Of a stretch of 64,000 nt of DNA, positions 15,190 through 23,542 are shown piece by piece. Location of the stretch: positions 3,267,565 through 3,331,564 of the forward strand of contig NZ_QENQ01000001.1 in the NCBI RefSeq assembly GCF_003096275.1, given 5' to 3'. Each line of letters starts with the position of its first letter. Positions within the stretch are counted from its first letter, which is position 1. Made by a program: the position numbers and the translations under genes. Source of the stretch: Sphingomonas pokkalii. Lineage in GTDB: Bacteria; Pseudomonadota; Alphaproteobacteria; Sphingomonadales; Sphingomonadaceae. The notes beneath the pieces are model-generated. The model was not told the origin of the DNA and did not search any database. It saw nothing but the letters and a program-made list of their open reading frames with translations.

Positions 15190-15882
15190 TCAGACGGTGG
15201 CGACTTCGGCCACGTCCACCTTCACGCCCGGGCCCATAGACGAGGACAGCGCCACCTTGCGGAGGTACTTGCCCTTCGCGCCGGCCGGCTTCGCCTTGAC
15301 GACGGCATCGACCAGCGCGTCGAAGTTGCGGCGCAGGTCTTCGTTCGAGAAGCTCACCTTGCCGATACCCGAATGGATGATGCCGGCCTTTTCGACGCGG
15401 TATTCCACCTGGCCGCCCTTGGCAGCCTTGACGGCTTCACCGACGTTCATCGTCACGGTGCCGAGCTTCGGGTTCGGCATCAGGCCCTTCGGACCCAGCA
15501 CCTTACCGAGACGGCCGACCAGGCCCATCATGTCCGGGGTCGCGATGCAGCGATCGAAATCGATCTTGCCGCCCTGGATGGCTTCCATCAGGTCTTCGGC
15601 GCCAACGACGTCCGCACCAGCGGCCAGGGCTTCTTCCGCCTTGGCGCCGCGAGCGAACACGCCGACGCGGACGGTCTTGCCGGTGCCGGCGGGCAGGGTG
15701 ACGACGCCACGGACCATCTGGTCGGCGTGGCGCGGATCGACGCCGAGGTTCAGCGCGACTTCGATGGTCTCGTCGAACTTGGCGGTGGCGTGTGCCTTGA
15801 CGACGGCGATTGCCTCGTCAACGCCGTGCAGCTTCTCGGCCGGAACGGTCCATGCCTTCTGCTTCTTGGTCAGCTTTGCCAT
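15190..15882 (-). CDS. rplA: 50S ribosomal protein L1
   Basis: This 230-residue protein forms the mobile L1 stalk of the large subunit, which helps release deacylated tRNA. The signature [25 protein letters not shown] is complete, as are the N-terminal [11 protein letters not shown] and the C-terminal [16 protein letters not shown]. It starts 4 nt after the rplK stop. It is followed by a bidirectional terminator instead of rplJ, so rplKA forms a closed two-gene unit here. Confidence 0.99.
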   Translation of the reverse strand: MAKLTKKQKAWTVPAEKLHGVDEAIAVVKAHATAKFDETIEVALNLGVDPRHADQMVRGVVTLPAGTGKTVRVGVFARGAKAEEALAAGADVVGAEDLMEAIQGGKIDFDRCIATPDMMGLVGRLGKVLGPKGLMPNPKLGTVTMNVGEAVKAAKGGQVEYRVEKAGIIHSGIGKVSFSNEDLRRNFDALVDAVVKAKPAGAKGKYLRKVALSSSMGPGVKVDVAEVATV

Positions 15883-15886
15883 GGAA

Positions 15887-16318
15887 TCAGCCCTCCACCA
15901 CTTCGAGGCCCATCGCGCGGGCCGAACCTTCGATGATCTTGGTCGCCGCGTCGATGTCGTTGGCGTTCAGATCCTTCATCTTCACCTGGGCGATTTCGGC
16001 CAGCTGCGAACGCTTGATCTTGCCCGCGACGACCTTGCCCGGCTCCTTCGAGCCCGACTTCAGGTTGACGGCCTTCTTCAGCAGATAGGTGGCCGGCGGC
16101 GTCTTGGTGACGAACGAGAAGGAACGATCCGCATAGACGGTGATGACGGTCGGCAGGGGGGTGCCCTTTTCGACGTCACCGGTCTGCGCGTTGAAGGTCT
16201 TGCAGAATTCCATGATGTTCACGCCGCGCTGACCCAGAGCAGGGCCGATCGGCGGCGAGGGGTTTGCAGCGCCGGCTGGCACCTGCAGCTTGATATAGCC
16301 GGTAATCTTCTTTGCCAT
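15887..16318 (-). CDS. rplK: 50S ribosomal protein L11
   Basis: This 143-residue protein belongs to the GTPase-associated centre of the 50S subunit and is needed for stringent-response sensing by Rel[41 protein letters not shown] is the canonical N-terminal domain. The start at 16318 is the conserved one. It is first in the rplKA unit. The 174-bp gap to the EF-hand gene upstream should hold the promoter. Confidence 0.99.
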   Translation of the reverse strand: MAKKITGYIKLQVPAGAANPSPPIGPALGQRGVNIMEFCKTFNAQTGDVEKGTPLPTVITVYADRSFSFVTKTPPATYLLKKAVNLKSGSKEPGKVVAGKIKRSQLAEIAQVKMKDLNANDIDAATKIIEGSARAMGLEVVEG

Positions 16319-16492
16319 GTCACTCTCTTTCAAGTCGAGCGGTACAAGCGACGGCCATCGGCCGCCTCCCGCATGGTTCCCGAGCTGGTTGCTTGGAAGC
16401 GCGCGGCCTTAGCGGAAAGGGGGCGTGGAAGCAAGGGGGCTGGGTGTCGGCAACCGCCCCAGGGGTGGTCTTAGCGTCAAAGCCTGGAAGGG

Positions 16493-16855
16493 CTAGTTCG
16501 CCGCACCTTCGTTCGCCTTACCGGCAGCCGTGATCTCCGCCAGGGTGAGGATGCCGTCGGAATTCTTGTCGAAGCTTCGGAACGCCGGCGCGAGCATCTT
16601 TTCTCGGATGGCCGCGCGCTGGTCCGGGGTGATCTTTTTCTGCGCCGCGGGGTTCGTGGCGATCGCGGCATCGATGCGGCGATCCATGCCACCGACAAAC
16701 TCATCGAGCGACAGCCCGCCGTCGCCATTCTTGTCCGCTGCGGCGAAGAAGGCGGCATCCAGTTGCATGTCCACTTTCAACTCATGCTGGGGCGCGCTTG
16801 GCGTCGGCGGGTTCGAAACGGCTTGCAGCGCGAGAAGCAAGGCGAGGTTCAGCAT
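16493..16855 (-). CDS. Exported EF-hand calcium-binding protein
   Basis: This 120-residue protein has a short N-terminal hydrophobic export signal (MLNLALLLALQAVS) and two EF-hand loops, DKNGDGGLSLDEF (~41-53) and DKNSDGILTLAEI (~94-106). All oxygen ligands expected at positions 1, 3, 5 and 12 are present. GAGGAG lies eight bases upstream of the ATG at 16855. It is probably a periplasmic calcium sensor or buffer; no partner is evident. It lies between the permease at 17068 and rplK, all on the minus strand. Confidence 0.82.
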   Translation of the reverse strand: MLNLALLLALQAVSNPPTPSAPQHELKVDMQLDAAFFAAADKNGDGGLSLDEFVGGMDRRIDAAIATNPAAQKKITPDQRAAIREKMLAPAFRSFDKNSDGILTLAEITAAGKANEGAAN

Positions 16856-17067
16856 GTACAACTCTCCTCAAATCACCGGCCCGGCAGTGACCGTCCAGTC
16901 GCTGCCGCGGAGCTTTGCTGCGATCAGCTGAACGGTTCCTGACACGGGTTTCCGTTTCCCACGACCTTTCCAGGCCGGGCCGCGCGAGGCAAGCTCGACG
17001 AGCCCGGCGCCTGCGCTAGGGGCGTTGTCTCCGCATCGCGCCCGCTGGGCTTCGCACGCCATGCGGG

Positions 17068-18168
17068 TCAGGGGTGCAGCTCCGCCGTCTGCCCCGCCCC
17101 CGCGCCGCCGATATCGCCATCGGCCACCCATTCGCGCCACAGCAGCACCAGCGCCGCCATCACCGCCGGGCCGACGAACAGGCCGAGCAGACCGATCGTC
17201 TCGACGCCGCCGAGGATGCCGATCAGCACCCACACGAAGGGCAGGCGCGTCGTGCCGCCGATCAGGCCGGGGCGGAGGAAATGGTCGATCACGAAGTTGA
17301 GCGCATAGCCGATCGCGCCGACGGTGATCGCCGCCACCACCGCGCCCTTGGCGAGCAACAGCAGCACCGCCAGCACCAGCACCACCGCCAGCCCGAACGG
17401 GATGATCGAGGCGAAGCCGGAGAACAGGCCGAGCAGGATCGGATGCGGCACGCCGCCCACGGCATAGAGGATCGCCATCAATATGCCCTGCGCCAGCCCG
17501 AGCAGCACCATGCCGTCCACCGCGCCGCGCACCGCGGCGAAGATCTGGCGGCCAAGCCGCTCGCCGGCATCGCCGAACGCCCGGGTCGCCCCGCGTTCGA
17601 GCTGGCGGACGATCGCGTCGCGGTCGCGCAGAAGGAAGAACAGCACCACCAGCGTGAAGGCGAATACCACCACCCGGCGGACCAGGCTGTGGGTGAGCGC
17701 CTGCGAATGGCTGCGCCATAGCGTGTGATCCAGCCGGCCCAGTTCGGCAGAGGCAGCCTCCGGCGTGGCGAGGTGGAGTGTCCACCAGGCGGTGAGCTCC
17801 GACGAGCCCCAGGGCAGCCGCGCGACCCAGTCGGGCACCGGCACGCCGTGTGCGCGGGCGTCGGCGATCCAGGCAAAGGCAGTCTGCGCCTCCACCACCG
17901 CCTGCGACACCGCCAGGCTGAGCGGCACGATCACCACCAGCAGCACCGCCAGGGTCAGCAACGCCGCGACGGCCAGGCCGTGGCCGGGCATCCGATCGAT
18001 CAGCCAGCGCCGCACGGGATCGATCGCGATCGCCAGCACGCCGGCCCACAGGATCGCCGGCACGAACGCCATGCCGATCCAGAGCGCCGCGGCGGCGATG
18101 GCGACGGCAAGGACGACGCGGGCACGGGTCTGGGCAGGGGTGGTGGGGGTGCGTTGCGGATCGATCAT
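17068..18168 (-). CDS. AI-2E family transporter (PerM/TqsA-like)
   Basis: This 366-residue inner-membrane protein has about eight hydrophobic segments in the arrangement typical of the AI-2E family: two near the N-terminus, one after them, a long soluble stretch (~100-180), then a compact C-terminal bundle. Family-like motifs include GLFSGFASIIPFGLAVV and GFVxxPLIGGTTRLPFVWVLIGILGGVETIGLLGLFVGP. Start 18168 (MIDPQRTPTTPAQ) is chosen because upstream codons are basic, uncharacteristic sequence. Members export small molecules or act as Na+/H+ antiporters; the substrate here is unknown. Confidence 0.85.
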   Translation of the reverse strand: MIDPQRTPTTPAQTRARVVLAVAIAAAALWIGMAFVPAILWAGVLAIAIDPVRRWLIDRMPGHGLAVAALLTLAVLLVVIVPLSLAVSQAVVEAQTAFAWIADARAHGVPVPDWVARLPWGSSELTAWWTLHLATPEAASAELGRLDHTLWRSHSQALTHSLVRRVVVFAFTLVVLFFLLRDRDAIVRQLERGATRAFGDAGERLGRQIFAAVRGAVDGMVLLGLAQGILMAILYAVGGVPHPILLGLFSGFASIIPFGLAVVLVLAVLLLLAKGAVVAAITVGAIGYALNFVIDHFLRPGLIGGTTRLPFVWVLIGILGGVETIGLLGLFVGPAVMAALVLLWREWVADGDIGGAGAGQTAELHP

Positions 18169-18337
18169 CCGCCGACTGTGGCCGGGCCGCGCGCGCCAGG
18201 CAAGCGCGGTCCGGCGCGATACTTTCACCTCGATACGCTATCGATATGAACTATTAGGATTTTCAATGGTTTAGTTATTATTGGTCGCGCCGGATGGGCC
18301 GACCAGCGAGCACCAGAACGATATGAGAGGATGCACG

Positions 18338-18631
18338 ATGAAGCTGACCCTATTGGCCGCGACGGCCTTGTTGGCGACGACGGGCGTGGCTGCCGCGCAG
18401 GACCATAACCCCGCGGTCAAGGATAGCAGCACCCATATGGTGAAACGGCCGGCGGAGGGCCGCAGCTCGTTCACCGAAGGGCAGGCCAGGGGCCGGATCG
18501 AAAAGGCCGGCTATACCCAGGTCAGCGACCTGAAGGGCACGGACGGCGGCGCCTGGCGCGGTACGGCGATGAAGGACGGCAAGCGCGTGACGGTGACGCT
18601 GGACTATAAGGGCAACGTCACCGCCCGTTGA
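18338..18631 (+). CDS. Small periplasmic PepSY-like protein
   Basis: This 97-residue protein has a clear signal peptide (MKLTLLAATALLATTGVAAAQ). The mature part has a pattern of helix then beta-strands (EGQARGRIEKAGYTQVSDLKGTDGGAWRGTAMKDGK..VTLDYKGNV) that resembles single PepSY-like domains of secreted alphaproteobacterial proteins. It is followed after 41 bp by a stress-type glycine-zipper protein and is probably co-transcribed with it. Function is unknown; the domain call is by pattern only. Confidence 0.72.
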   Translation: MKLTLLAATALLATTGVAAAQDHNPAVKDSSTHMVKRPAEGRSSFTEGQARGRIEKAGYTQVSDLKGTDGGAWRGTAMKDGKRVTVTLDYKGNVTAR

Positions 18632-18672
18632 CGCCCCGGCACCGCGACCAACCCATTATCAGGAGCAAGAGC

Positions 18673-19284
18673 ATGAGCCGGACCATCACGCGACTTTTCG
18701 ACGATTATGCGGACGCCAAGACGGCCGTGAACGACCTTGAGCGGCTGGGCGTGCCGCACGACGATCTGAGCATCGTCGCCAATAATGCGCATGGCGACCA
18801 CGATGTGACCGATGTGAACGCCCATGGCGACGTGACCCGTGGCGCCTCGACCGGGGCGGCGTTGGGCGGCGTGGGCGGCCTGCTCGCCGGGTTGGGCCTG
18901 CTGGCGATACCGGGCCTGGGGCCGATCGTGGCGGCGGGCTGGCTGGCATCGACGGCGGCGGGTGCGGCGATCGGCGGGGTCGGCGGCGCCGCCACCGGCG
19001 GCATGGTCGGCGCGCTGAAGAATGCCGGACACAGCGAGGACGAGGCGAACGTCTATTCCGAAGGCGTCCGTCGCGGCGGCACGCTGGTGAGCGCCCGCGT
19101 GTCGGACAGCCTGGCGGACGAAGCGGAAGCGGTGCTGCACCGCCATCGCGGCGTCGATGCCGGCACGCGTGGCGCGGCCTATCGGGAGACGGGCTGGACC
19201 CGCTTCGACAGCGACGCGCCGGCCTATAGCCGCGACGAGATCGAGCGGGAGCGCCGCGCCTATCGCGAGCCGACGGTGCTCTGA
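18673..19284 (+). CDS. Glycine-zipper general-stress-like protein
   Basis: This 203-residue protein starts with a GsiB/17M-like domain (MSRTITRLFDDYADAKTAVNDLERLGVPHDDLSIVANN). A strongly hydrophobic Gly/Ala-rich segment follows (~residues 57-120, with GAALGGVGGLLAGLGLLAIPG). The C-terminal half, RGGTLVSARVSDSLADEAEAVL, matches the second half of the same domain type, and the tail is charged. AGGAG precedes the ATG at 18673. Related proteins are common in desiccation- and stress-resistant sphingomonads, often near small secreted proteins as here. A strong terminator follows. Confidence 0.72.
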   Translation: MSRTITRLFDDYADAKTAVNDLERLGVPHDDLSIVANNAHGDHDVTDVNAHGDVTRGASTGAALGGVGGLLAGLGLLAIPGLGPIVAAGWLASTAAGAAIGGVGGAATGGMVGALKNAGHSEDEANVYSEGVRRGGTLVSARVSDSLADEAEAVLHRHRGVDAGTRGAAYRETGWTRFDSDAPAYSRDEIERERRAYREPTVL

Positions 19285-19307
19285 GCACGCGAAGCCGGAC
19301 ACAAAGG

Positions 19308-19338
19308 AAAAAGCCGGGGTGGTTGCCCCGGCTTTTTT
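19308..19338. terminator. Bidirectional terminator
   Basis: AAAAAGCCGGGG and CCCCGGCTTTTTT form a strong stem around a 6-nt loop between the converging stress-protein gene and the orphan membrane-protein gene at 19352. Confidence 0.92.
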
Positions 19339-19351
19339 CGTGTCGGCGCAA

Positions 19352-20236
19352 TCAATGCGGTTGGTTTGAGATCCATCGCCAGAAGCGAGAAATCAGGCCT
19401 TGCTTTGCTTCGCCTTTGCTCCGCTGCGATCTATCCGCCGTCGTTTTCGCCTGCTCGGCGGATTCAGCATCCGATTCCTCGGGCTTCTTGGCCTCGGGCG
19501 GATTCCATTTGTGATACGCGTCGAAATCAAACTCGGTCGCGGAGACGATGTTATCCTGCCGGAGCGAGATTAGAATATCGGCTTTCACCTCGCTGTAGAA
19601 GGTGGTGAACGTAACCTTGAGATCATCCTTGTTTCGAAAGCCGCTCATTACCGGGATCAGGAGAATATCCTGGTCCATGCCGCCAGTGGCGGTCGGCTCC
19701 CCAAGATCGACGACGCGTCCGACATAGACCTTCCGATCTTCCATCGTCAGCATCACATTCTTCTCCTTGTCGAGTGACAAGTTGAAAAGGAGATTGTCGA
19801 GCGGGCTGTCTTCGAGGATCTCGCCAATAACATAGAGCTTCGTTTGCCAACTCCGGAACCGCAGCCAGAGTTGTAGATGCGCCCAGAACTTGAGTACGAA
19901 GGCTGCGAAAAAGGTCAGGAAGGAGAGCGCGACGAACCAAGCCATTTTGCGCGCTTCGCCTTGTTGGGACGCGCCGATCATCGTCATCTGCTCGGTCAGC
20001 CAATCCAAGAGCCTCCAGGAAAAGCGGTGGCCGCATAGAGATATGTCGTCGGGAAGTGCATGGTGCATTGTGAGCGCGACCAGGCCGGCGATGAAGAAGC
20101 ACTTGATGCCGAGTTCGGCGCTCTTCAGATAAAGATATTGCCCCTCGTACCGGTGTAGGCGGTAGGAATCGACCGGATGGATATGGCAGGCGAAGAAACC
20201 CGCAACGAGTACGGGAAAAATCAGCAGAAAAAGCAT
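19352..20236 (-). CDS. Unrecognised membrane protein of an orphan cassette
   Basis: This 294-residue protein is not recognised. It has three hydrophobic segments (about residues 1-18, 44-62 and 98-118), then a soluble domain of alternating strands (KLYVIGEILED..., NVMLTMEDRKVYVGRVVDLGEP, DILLIPVMSGFRNKDDLKVTFTTFY) and a Lys/Glu-rich tail. The block with VMLTMEDRKVYVGRV has a faint Sm-like beta pattern, which is only a suggestion. The start follows a GGGGGG run. The gene lies 15 bp after the 63-residue gene at 20252, and the two form a small operon. Base composition is visibly lower in GC than the flanking ribosomal genes, which suggests acquisition. Confidence 0.75.
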   Translation of the reverse strand: MLFLLIFPVLVAGFFACHIHPVDSYRLHRYEGQYLYLKSAELGIKCFFIAGLVALTMHHALPDDISLCGHRFSWRLLDWLTEQMTMIGASQQGEARKMAWFVALSFLTFFAAFVLKFWAHLQLWLRFRSWQTKLYVIGEILEDSPLDNLLFNLSLDKEKNVMLTMEDRKVYVGRVVDLGEPTATGGMDQDILLIPVMSGFRNKDDLKVTFTTFYSEVKADILISLRQDNIVSATEFDFDAYHKWNPPEAKKPEESDAESAEQAKTTADRSQRSKGEAKQGLISRFWRWISNQPH

Positions 20237-20251
20237 ACCCCCCGCCTGCGG

Positions 20252-20443
20252 TCAGGGTTTGACGATCTGCTCTGCCCTGGCACGCGCGGTCTTGAACTCG
20301 GGCGTGCTGCGCACTTCATTGGGATCGATCTTGATGGTGCCACGCCCAACGACGCGGATCGAGGGATAGCTGTTATCGATAAGGCGCTTCAGCCTTTTAT
20401 CGCGCTCGCTGGGAGCCAAACCGAGCTTCACGAACAAACTCAT
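20252..20443 (-). CDS. Small unrecognised protein, first gene of the orphan cassette
   Basis: This 63-residue basic protein starts MSLFVKLGLAPSERDKRLKRLID, behind a strong GAGGAGG site six bases away. It has no membrane segment. Its pattern (helix, then SIRVVGRGTIKIDPNEV strands, then a charged helix) suggests a small folded domain. It directly precedes the 294-residue membrane protein and is likely translated from the same message. No homologue is recognised. Confidence 0.65.
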   Translation of the reverse strand: MSLFVKLGLAPSERDKRLKRLIDNSYPSIRVVGRGTIKIDPNEVRSTPEFKTARARAEQIVKP

Positions 20444-20568
20444 CGCTGCCTCCTCACCTTGCTTACAAGCTAAGTTCCCCCACGAGAATTGCAATCCTGC
20501 CCGTGGCGTTTCTCCGCGCAGCTGACACCGTGTTGCGTTGATCAGAACCCATCGCTGCGCTGCACATG

Positions 20569-20662
20569 GTCACCCCGGCGAAAGCCGGGGGCCATTGAGG
20601 TCTCGCTATCGGCTCTTGCTGACCCCCACAGGCGCATAGATCCCGGCTTCCGCCGGGGTGAC
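20569..20662. repeat. Inverted pair of REP-like palindromes
   Basis: The left unit (GTCACCCCGGCGAAAGCCGG, from 20569) and the right unit (CCCGGCTTCCGCCGGGGTGA, ending 20662) are near-perfect inverted copies. The ~50-bp spacer ends in CCCACAGGCGCATAGAT. Each unit is itself a small hairpin with arms CCCCGGC and GCCGGGG. This is the layout of a bacterial interspersed mosaic element and is probably one of many genomic copies. No REP-associated transposase is in the window. Confidence 0.75.
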
Positions 20663-20850
20663 GGCGTGGAGCCGGATGAGCCCATGTCCATGCAGCTTGG
20701 TATGGCAGGCATGTATTGCCGCTTCCGGGCAAGGCCGGGGGGGCGAAGATGGGGGCGCGGGCACTCTGTCGGCAGCGGCAGGGGCCAAGGGCGCCCTTCC
20801 GCGCGCACGTTGCGTGGGAGGCGGCGGACTTGTGCGCGAGGACCGGCCAA

Positions 20851-20884
20851 CAAAAAAGCCGGGGCTTCCACCCCGGCTCTTTCG
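20851..20884 (-). terminator. Intrinsic terminator of nusG
   Basis: On the minus strand AGAGCCGGGG pairs with CCCCGGCTTTTTT around TGGAAG. It lies 35 nt past the nusG stop codon and ends in a T run. Confidence 0.9.
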
Positions 20885-20919
20885 TTCTCCATCTGGTCGG
20901 CTCCGGTGGAGCCCCCGCA

Positions 20920-21459
20920 TCACTTGATTCGTTCGACGTCCTCGAAGCCCAGCTCCAGCGGAGTCGCGCGGCCGAAGATCGAGATCGACACCTTCACGCG
21001 GTTCTTGTCGTAGTCCAGCTCTTCCACCACGCCCGAGAAGGTCGCGAAGTTGCCGCTGATGACCTTGACCGTATCGCCGATATCGTAATCGACCTTGAGC
21101 TTGGCCTTGGGCGCCGCCGTCGCGGCCTCCTCCTTGGTGTTCAGGATGCGCGCGGCTTCCGCCTCGCTGATCGGCTGCGGCTTGCCCGAGCTGCCGAGGA
21201 AGCCCGTCACCTTCGGCGTGTTCTTCACCAGGTGATAGACGTCGTCGTTCATTTCCAGCTTGGCGAGGACATAGCCGGGGAAGAACTTCCGCTCCGACTG
21301 GATCTTCTTGCCGCGGCGAACCTCGGTGACGGTTTCGGTCGGCACTTCGACCGCTTCGACGAGGCGATCCAGGCCCAGGCGGGTGGCGTCCGCCAGAATC
21401 TGATCGCGGACCTTGCCCTCGAAACCGGAATAGGCGTGGATGATGTACCAGCGCGACAT
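20920..21459 (-). CDS. nusG: Transcription termination/antitermination protein NusG
   Basis: This 179-residue factor binds RNA polymerase and couples it to Rho or the ribosome. The NGN domain begins MSRWYIIHAYSGFEGKV and contains RKFFPGYVLAKLEMNDDVYHLVKNTPKVTGFLG. The C-terminal KOW domain reads YDIGDTVKVISGNFATFSGVVEELD. It begins 16 bp after secE. A terminator follows, so secE-nusG is a closed unit separated from rplK by 4.6 kb. Confidence 0.98.
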   Translation of the reverse strand: MSRWYIIHAYSGFEGKVRDQILADATRLGLDRLVEAVEVPTETVTEVRRGKKIQSERKFFPGYVLAKLEMNDDVYHLVKNTPKVTGFLGSSGKPQPISEAEAARILNTKEEAATAAPKAKLKVDYDIGDTVKVISGNFATFSGVVEELDYDKNRVKVSISIFGRATPLELGFEDVERIK

Positions 21460-21475
21460 GTTGTTGCTGTGTCCC

Positions 21476-21673
21476 TTACTGCGCGAGGCGGAGGAGGCTG
21501 TTGACGATCAGGTCAAACGCCGAATCGATGCCGAGGAAGAACAGCCCGAGCAGCGTCGTCATGATCATCACCATCACGCCGGTCATGATCGTCTCGCGCC
21601 GGCTGGGCCAGCTGATCTTGCGGGTCTCGGTCTGGACCTGCTTCACGAATTCGACGGGACTGGTCTTCGCCAC
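21476..21673 (-). CDS. secE: Preprotein translocase subunit SecE
   Basis: This ~65-residue single-span protein (AKTSPVEFVKQVQTETRKISWPSRRETIMTGVMV..., then a hydrophobic C-terminal span) is the short type of SecE, which clamps SecY in the Sec channel. I chose the GTG at 21673 because family members begin M-AKTSP and GAGG lies nine bases upstream. An ATG three codons earlier (21682) has no spacing for that site. It is followed closely by nusG, as in most bacteria. Confidence 0.93.
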   Translation of the reverse strand: MAKTSPVEFVKQVQTETRKISWPSRRETIMTGVMVMIMTTLLGLFFLGIDSAFDLIVNSLLRLAQ

Positions 21674-21792
21674 GGGCGGCATCCTCGCTTGAAACTGTCA
21701 ATCGCCGCCGGACATGGGTCCGCTGCCCGATCCTTCCAGGAACCGGTGCAAACCCACCCACGCTTTTGGCTAGGGGATCGTATCTAGAGGAT

Positions 21793-21816
21793 CGCCGCGG
21801 CTTGTGCAAGCCGCGG
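21793..21816 (-). terminator. Hairpin after the DedA gene
   Basis: The perfect 10-bp inverted repeat GCCGCGGCTT/AAGCCGCGGC has a 4-nt loop and lies 12 nt past the DedA stop codon. No T run follows, so it may be a Rho-assisted or RNA-stabilising hairpin rather than a classic terminator. Confidence 0.6.
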
Positions 21817-21828
21817 CGGGCAGCGTGC

Positions 21829-22458
21829 TCAGCCGCGCTTCATGCCGCGCACCCGGTGCCAGATATAGAAGGCGACGAGTGCCACCAGCACCACGCCGAT
21901 CAGCGCATCGGCGCTGTGGAATGCCGCCTTCACCCGCGGATCGCTGTTCCACTTGTCGCCCAGCACCATGCCCACCCAGGCAAGGCCGAAACACCACGGC
22001 CAGCTACCGATAAAGGTATAGACGTGGAACGGCACCAGCTTCATCCGTGCGACGCCGGCGGGGAAGGCGATGAACGAGCGGATGACGGGGAGGAGGCGGC
22101 CGATCAGCACGGCCATGCTGCCCCAGCGTTCGAAGAAGCGATCCGCCGCGTCGATCTCGCCCGGGCCGATCAGCACATATTTGCCCCAGCGCAGCGCCAG
22201 CGGCCGGCCGCCGCGCTTGCCGATCTCATAGGCGACGATCGAGCCGAGATTGCAGCCGATCGCCCCGGCGGTGGCCGCCAGATAGAGATCGAACCGGCCG
22301 GTGGAGACCAGATAGCCCGCGAACGGCATGATGATTTCCGACGGCAGCGGGATGCAGGCCGATTCGATCGCCATCAGCAGCGCGATGCCGAGATAGCCAC
22401 CGCTCGAAATGACGCCGATGGTGAAGGTGGCAAGAATGCCCAGGATGCGTTCGACCAT
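21829..22458 (-). CDS. DedA family membrane protein
   Basis: This 209-residue inner-membrane protein of the DedA/VTT family carries the diagnostic blocks ESACIPLPSEIIMPFAGYL, GCNLGSIVAYEIGKRGG, FFERWGSMAVLIGRLLPVIRSFIAFPAGVARM and FIGSWPWCFGLAWVGMVLG. The conserved acidic residue and the GR..P..R..... block are intact. DedA proteins act as undecaprenyl-phosphate or phospholipid flippases and support envelope integrity and proton-motive force. It lies upstream of secE on the same strand with a hairpin between. Confidence 0.93.
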   Translation of the reverse strand: MVERILGILATFTIGVISSGGYLGIALLMAIESACIPLPSEIIMPFAGYLVSTGRFDLYLAATAGAIGCNLGSIVAYEIGKRGGRPLALRWGKYVLIGPGEIDAADRFFERWGSMAVLIGRLLPVIRSFIAFPAGVARMKLVPFHVYTFIGSWPWCFGLAWVGMVLGDKWNSDPRVKAAFHSADALIGVVLVALVAFYIWHRVRGMKRG

Positions 22459-22669
22459 GCGCGCTCGTTGCGCGAGGATGCCGCCGTTGGAAAGAGGCTT
22501 TTTTCGCCATAAGGCGAATGCAGCGATCGGGTACAGGGCTGATGTCGCTAGCGTGGTTCGCTGAGTCTTGTGTGCAATGCGGCAAACTGTGAGCAGTTGC
22601 GGAACGAGAGTCGGGTTGATCGCTTATACAACGGCATCGGGGGTTGGCGGCTACATCTAGGTGAAAATC

Positions 22670-23542
22670 CTAAGTGTAGGAATTATCAGTATTTTTACTG
22701 TTACGATTTAGCCAAAAGCGTAACAGCGCGCAATCGAGCAATTGGCCAAGCAGCGATTTTTTGGGGATCGCGTCCGTCGCGCGGCGTTGGGGCGGAAGGC
22801 CCTGTTCGCCCTGCTTCAGAATAGAGCCGGGAATACTGACGGAGAAACGATAGTTCGGCCGGTGAAAAAATGCGGCATCCTGCGCCAGCGACCCACATCG
22901 TGCGGCCGCCCCGCCCGTAGCCCGTAGCGGCGATGGCGCCGCCGGCTCGTTGGAAGCGCTTGTTTCCGCGGCATTATCGCCGAGCCACATGCGCTCGGCC
23001 AGCTTGCGCTCCTCGGCGCCCATCGCGGCGGTGTAGATCGCCGTCGTCTTCAGATTGGCGTGCCCCAGCCAGCGCTGCACCAGCGTCAGCGGTACGTTGG
23101 CCTGGATCGCCTGGACGGCAAAGCCGTGTCGCAACCCCTTGGGGCTCGCATGCTCGCCGACGATGCCCGCCTGCGCCATGATTTCGCAGATGCGGCGATA
23201 GCCGGTCATGCGCGACCAGGGCCAGAGCCGCTGCGATGCGCTGCCAATCTGATCGACGAGCCGGCGCAGCTGCTGGAGCAGCCCCTGCGAAAGCGGAATC
23301 GCACGATATATGGTTTTACCACGCTTTTTGAGGCACTTGATAACTAGAGTCTGGGCTTCGAAATCGACATTTTCGGCCGTCATGGCAAGCGCTTCGGAAA
23401 TCCGGCATCCCGTATTGGCGATGGTTAAGCAGAAGGTTCGCACATCCAGCGGCGCCCGCCGCGCCGTTTCAGCAAAGCTTTGAAGTTCTTTGCTTGTTAG
23501 ATACTTGCGGTGACCGCAGGTCGTGAAAACCATCAATTCCAT
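22670..23542 (-). CDS. Solo tyrosine recombinase/integrase
   Basis: This 290-residue protein consists of a tyrosine-recombinase catalytic domain with no N-terminal core-binding domain. Visible catalytic elements are Arg I in TGCRISEAL (~39-47), the KRGKTIYRAIPL beta-hairpin lysine, PKGLRHGFA (box II, with Lys in place of the first His) and LGHANLKTTAIYTAAM with the Tyr nucleophile. About 100 C-terminal residues after the Tyr are not typical of the family and may be read-through. The chosen start (MELMVFTTCGHRKYL) has TAGGA nine bases upstream. A small hairpin with TTTT overlaps the stop. The surroundings are gene-poor and AT-richer, which suggests a remnant of a mobile element. Confidence 0.85.
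   Translation of the reverse strand: MELMVFTTCGHRKYLTSKELQSFAETARRAPLDVRTFCLTIANTGCRISEALAMTAENVDFEAQTLVIKCLKKRGKTIYRAIPLSQGLLQQLRRLVDQIGSASQRLWPWSRMTGYRRICEIMAQAGIVGEHASPKGLRHGFAVQAIQANVPLTLVQRWLGHANLKTTAIYTAAMGAEERKLAERMWLGDNAAETSASNEPAAPSPLRATGGAAARCGSLAQDAAFFHRPNYRFSVSIPGSILKQGEQGLPPQRRATDAIPKKSLLGQLLDCALLRFWLNRNSKNTDNSYT

Larger units (their letters stand above)
20444..20919. other. Gene-free region carrying a REP pair and a terminator
   Basis: No gene is seen between the orphan cassette and nusG. The stretch contains an inverted pair of REP-like palindromes (20569-20662) and the nusG terminator (20851-20884). Confidence 0.6.

Noticed and set aside
16803..16812. GGTTCGAAAC as a tRNA T-arm
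   Set aside because: No flanking stem or CCA end, and it lies within the EF-hand gene coding sequence.
21683..21790. tRNA-Trp expected upstream of secE
   Set aside because: Inspected for a cloverleaf and T-arm motif; none is present between secE and the DedA gene.
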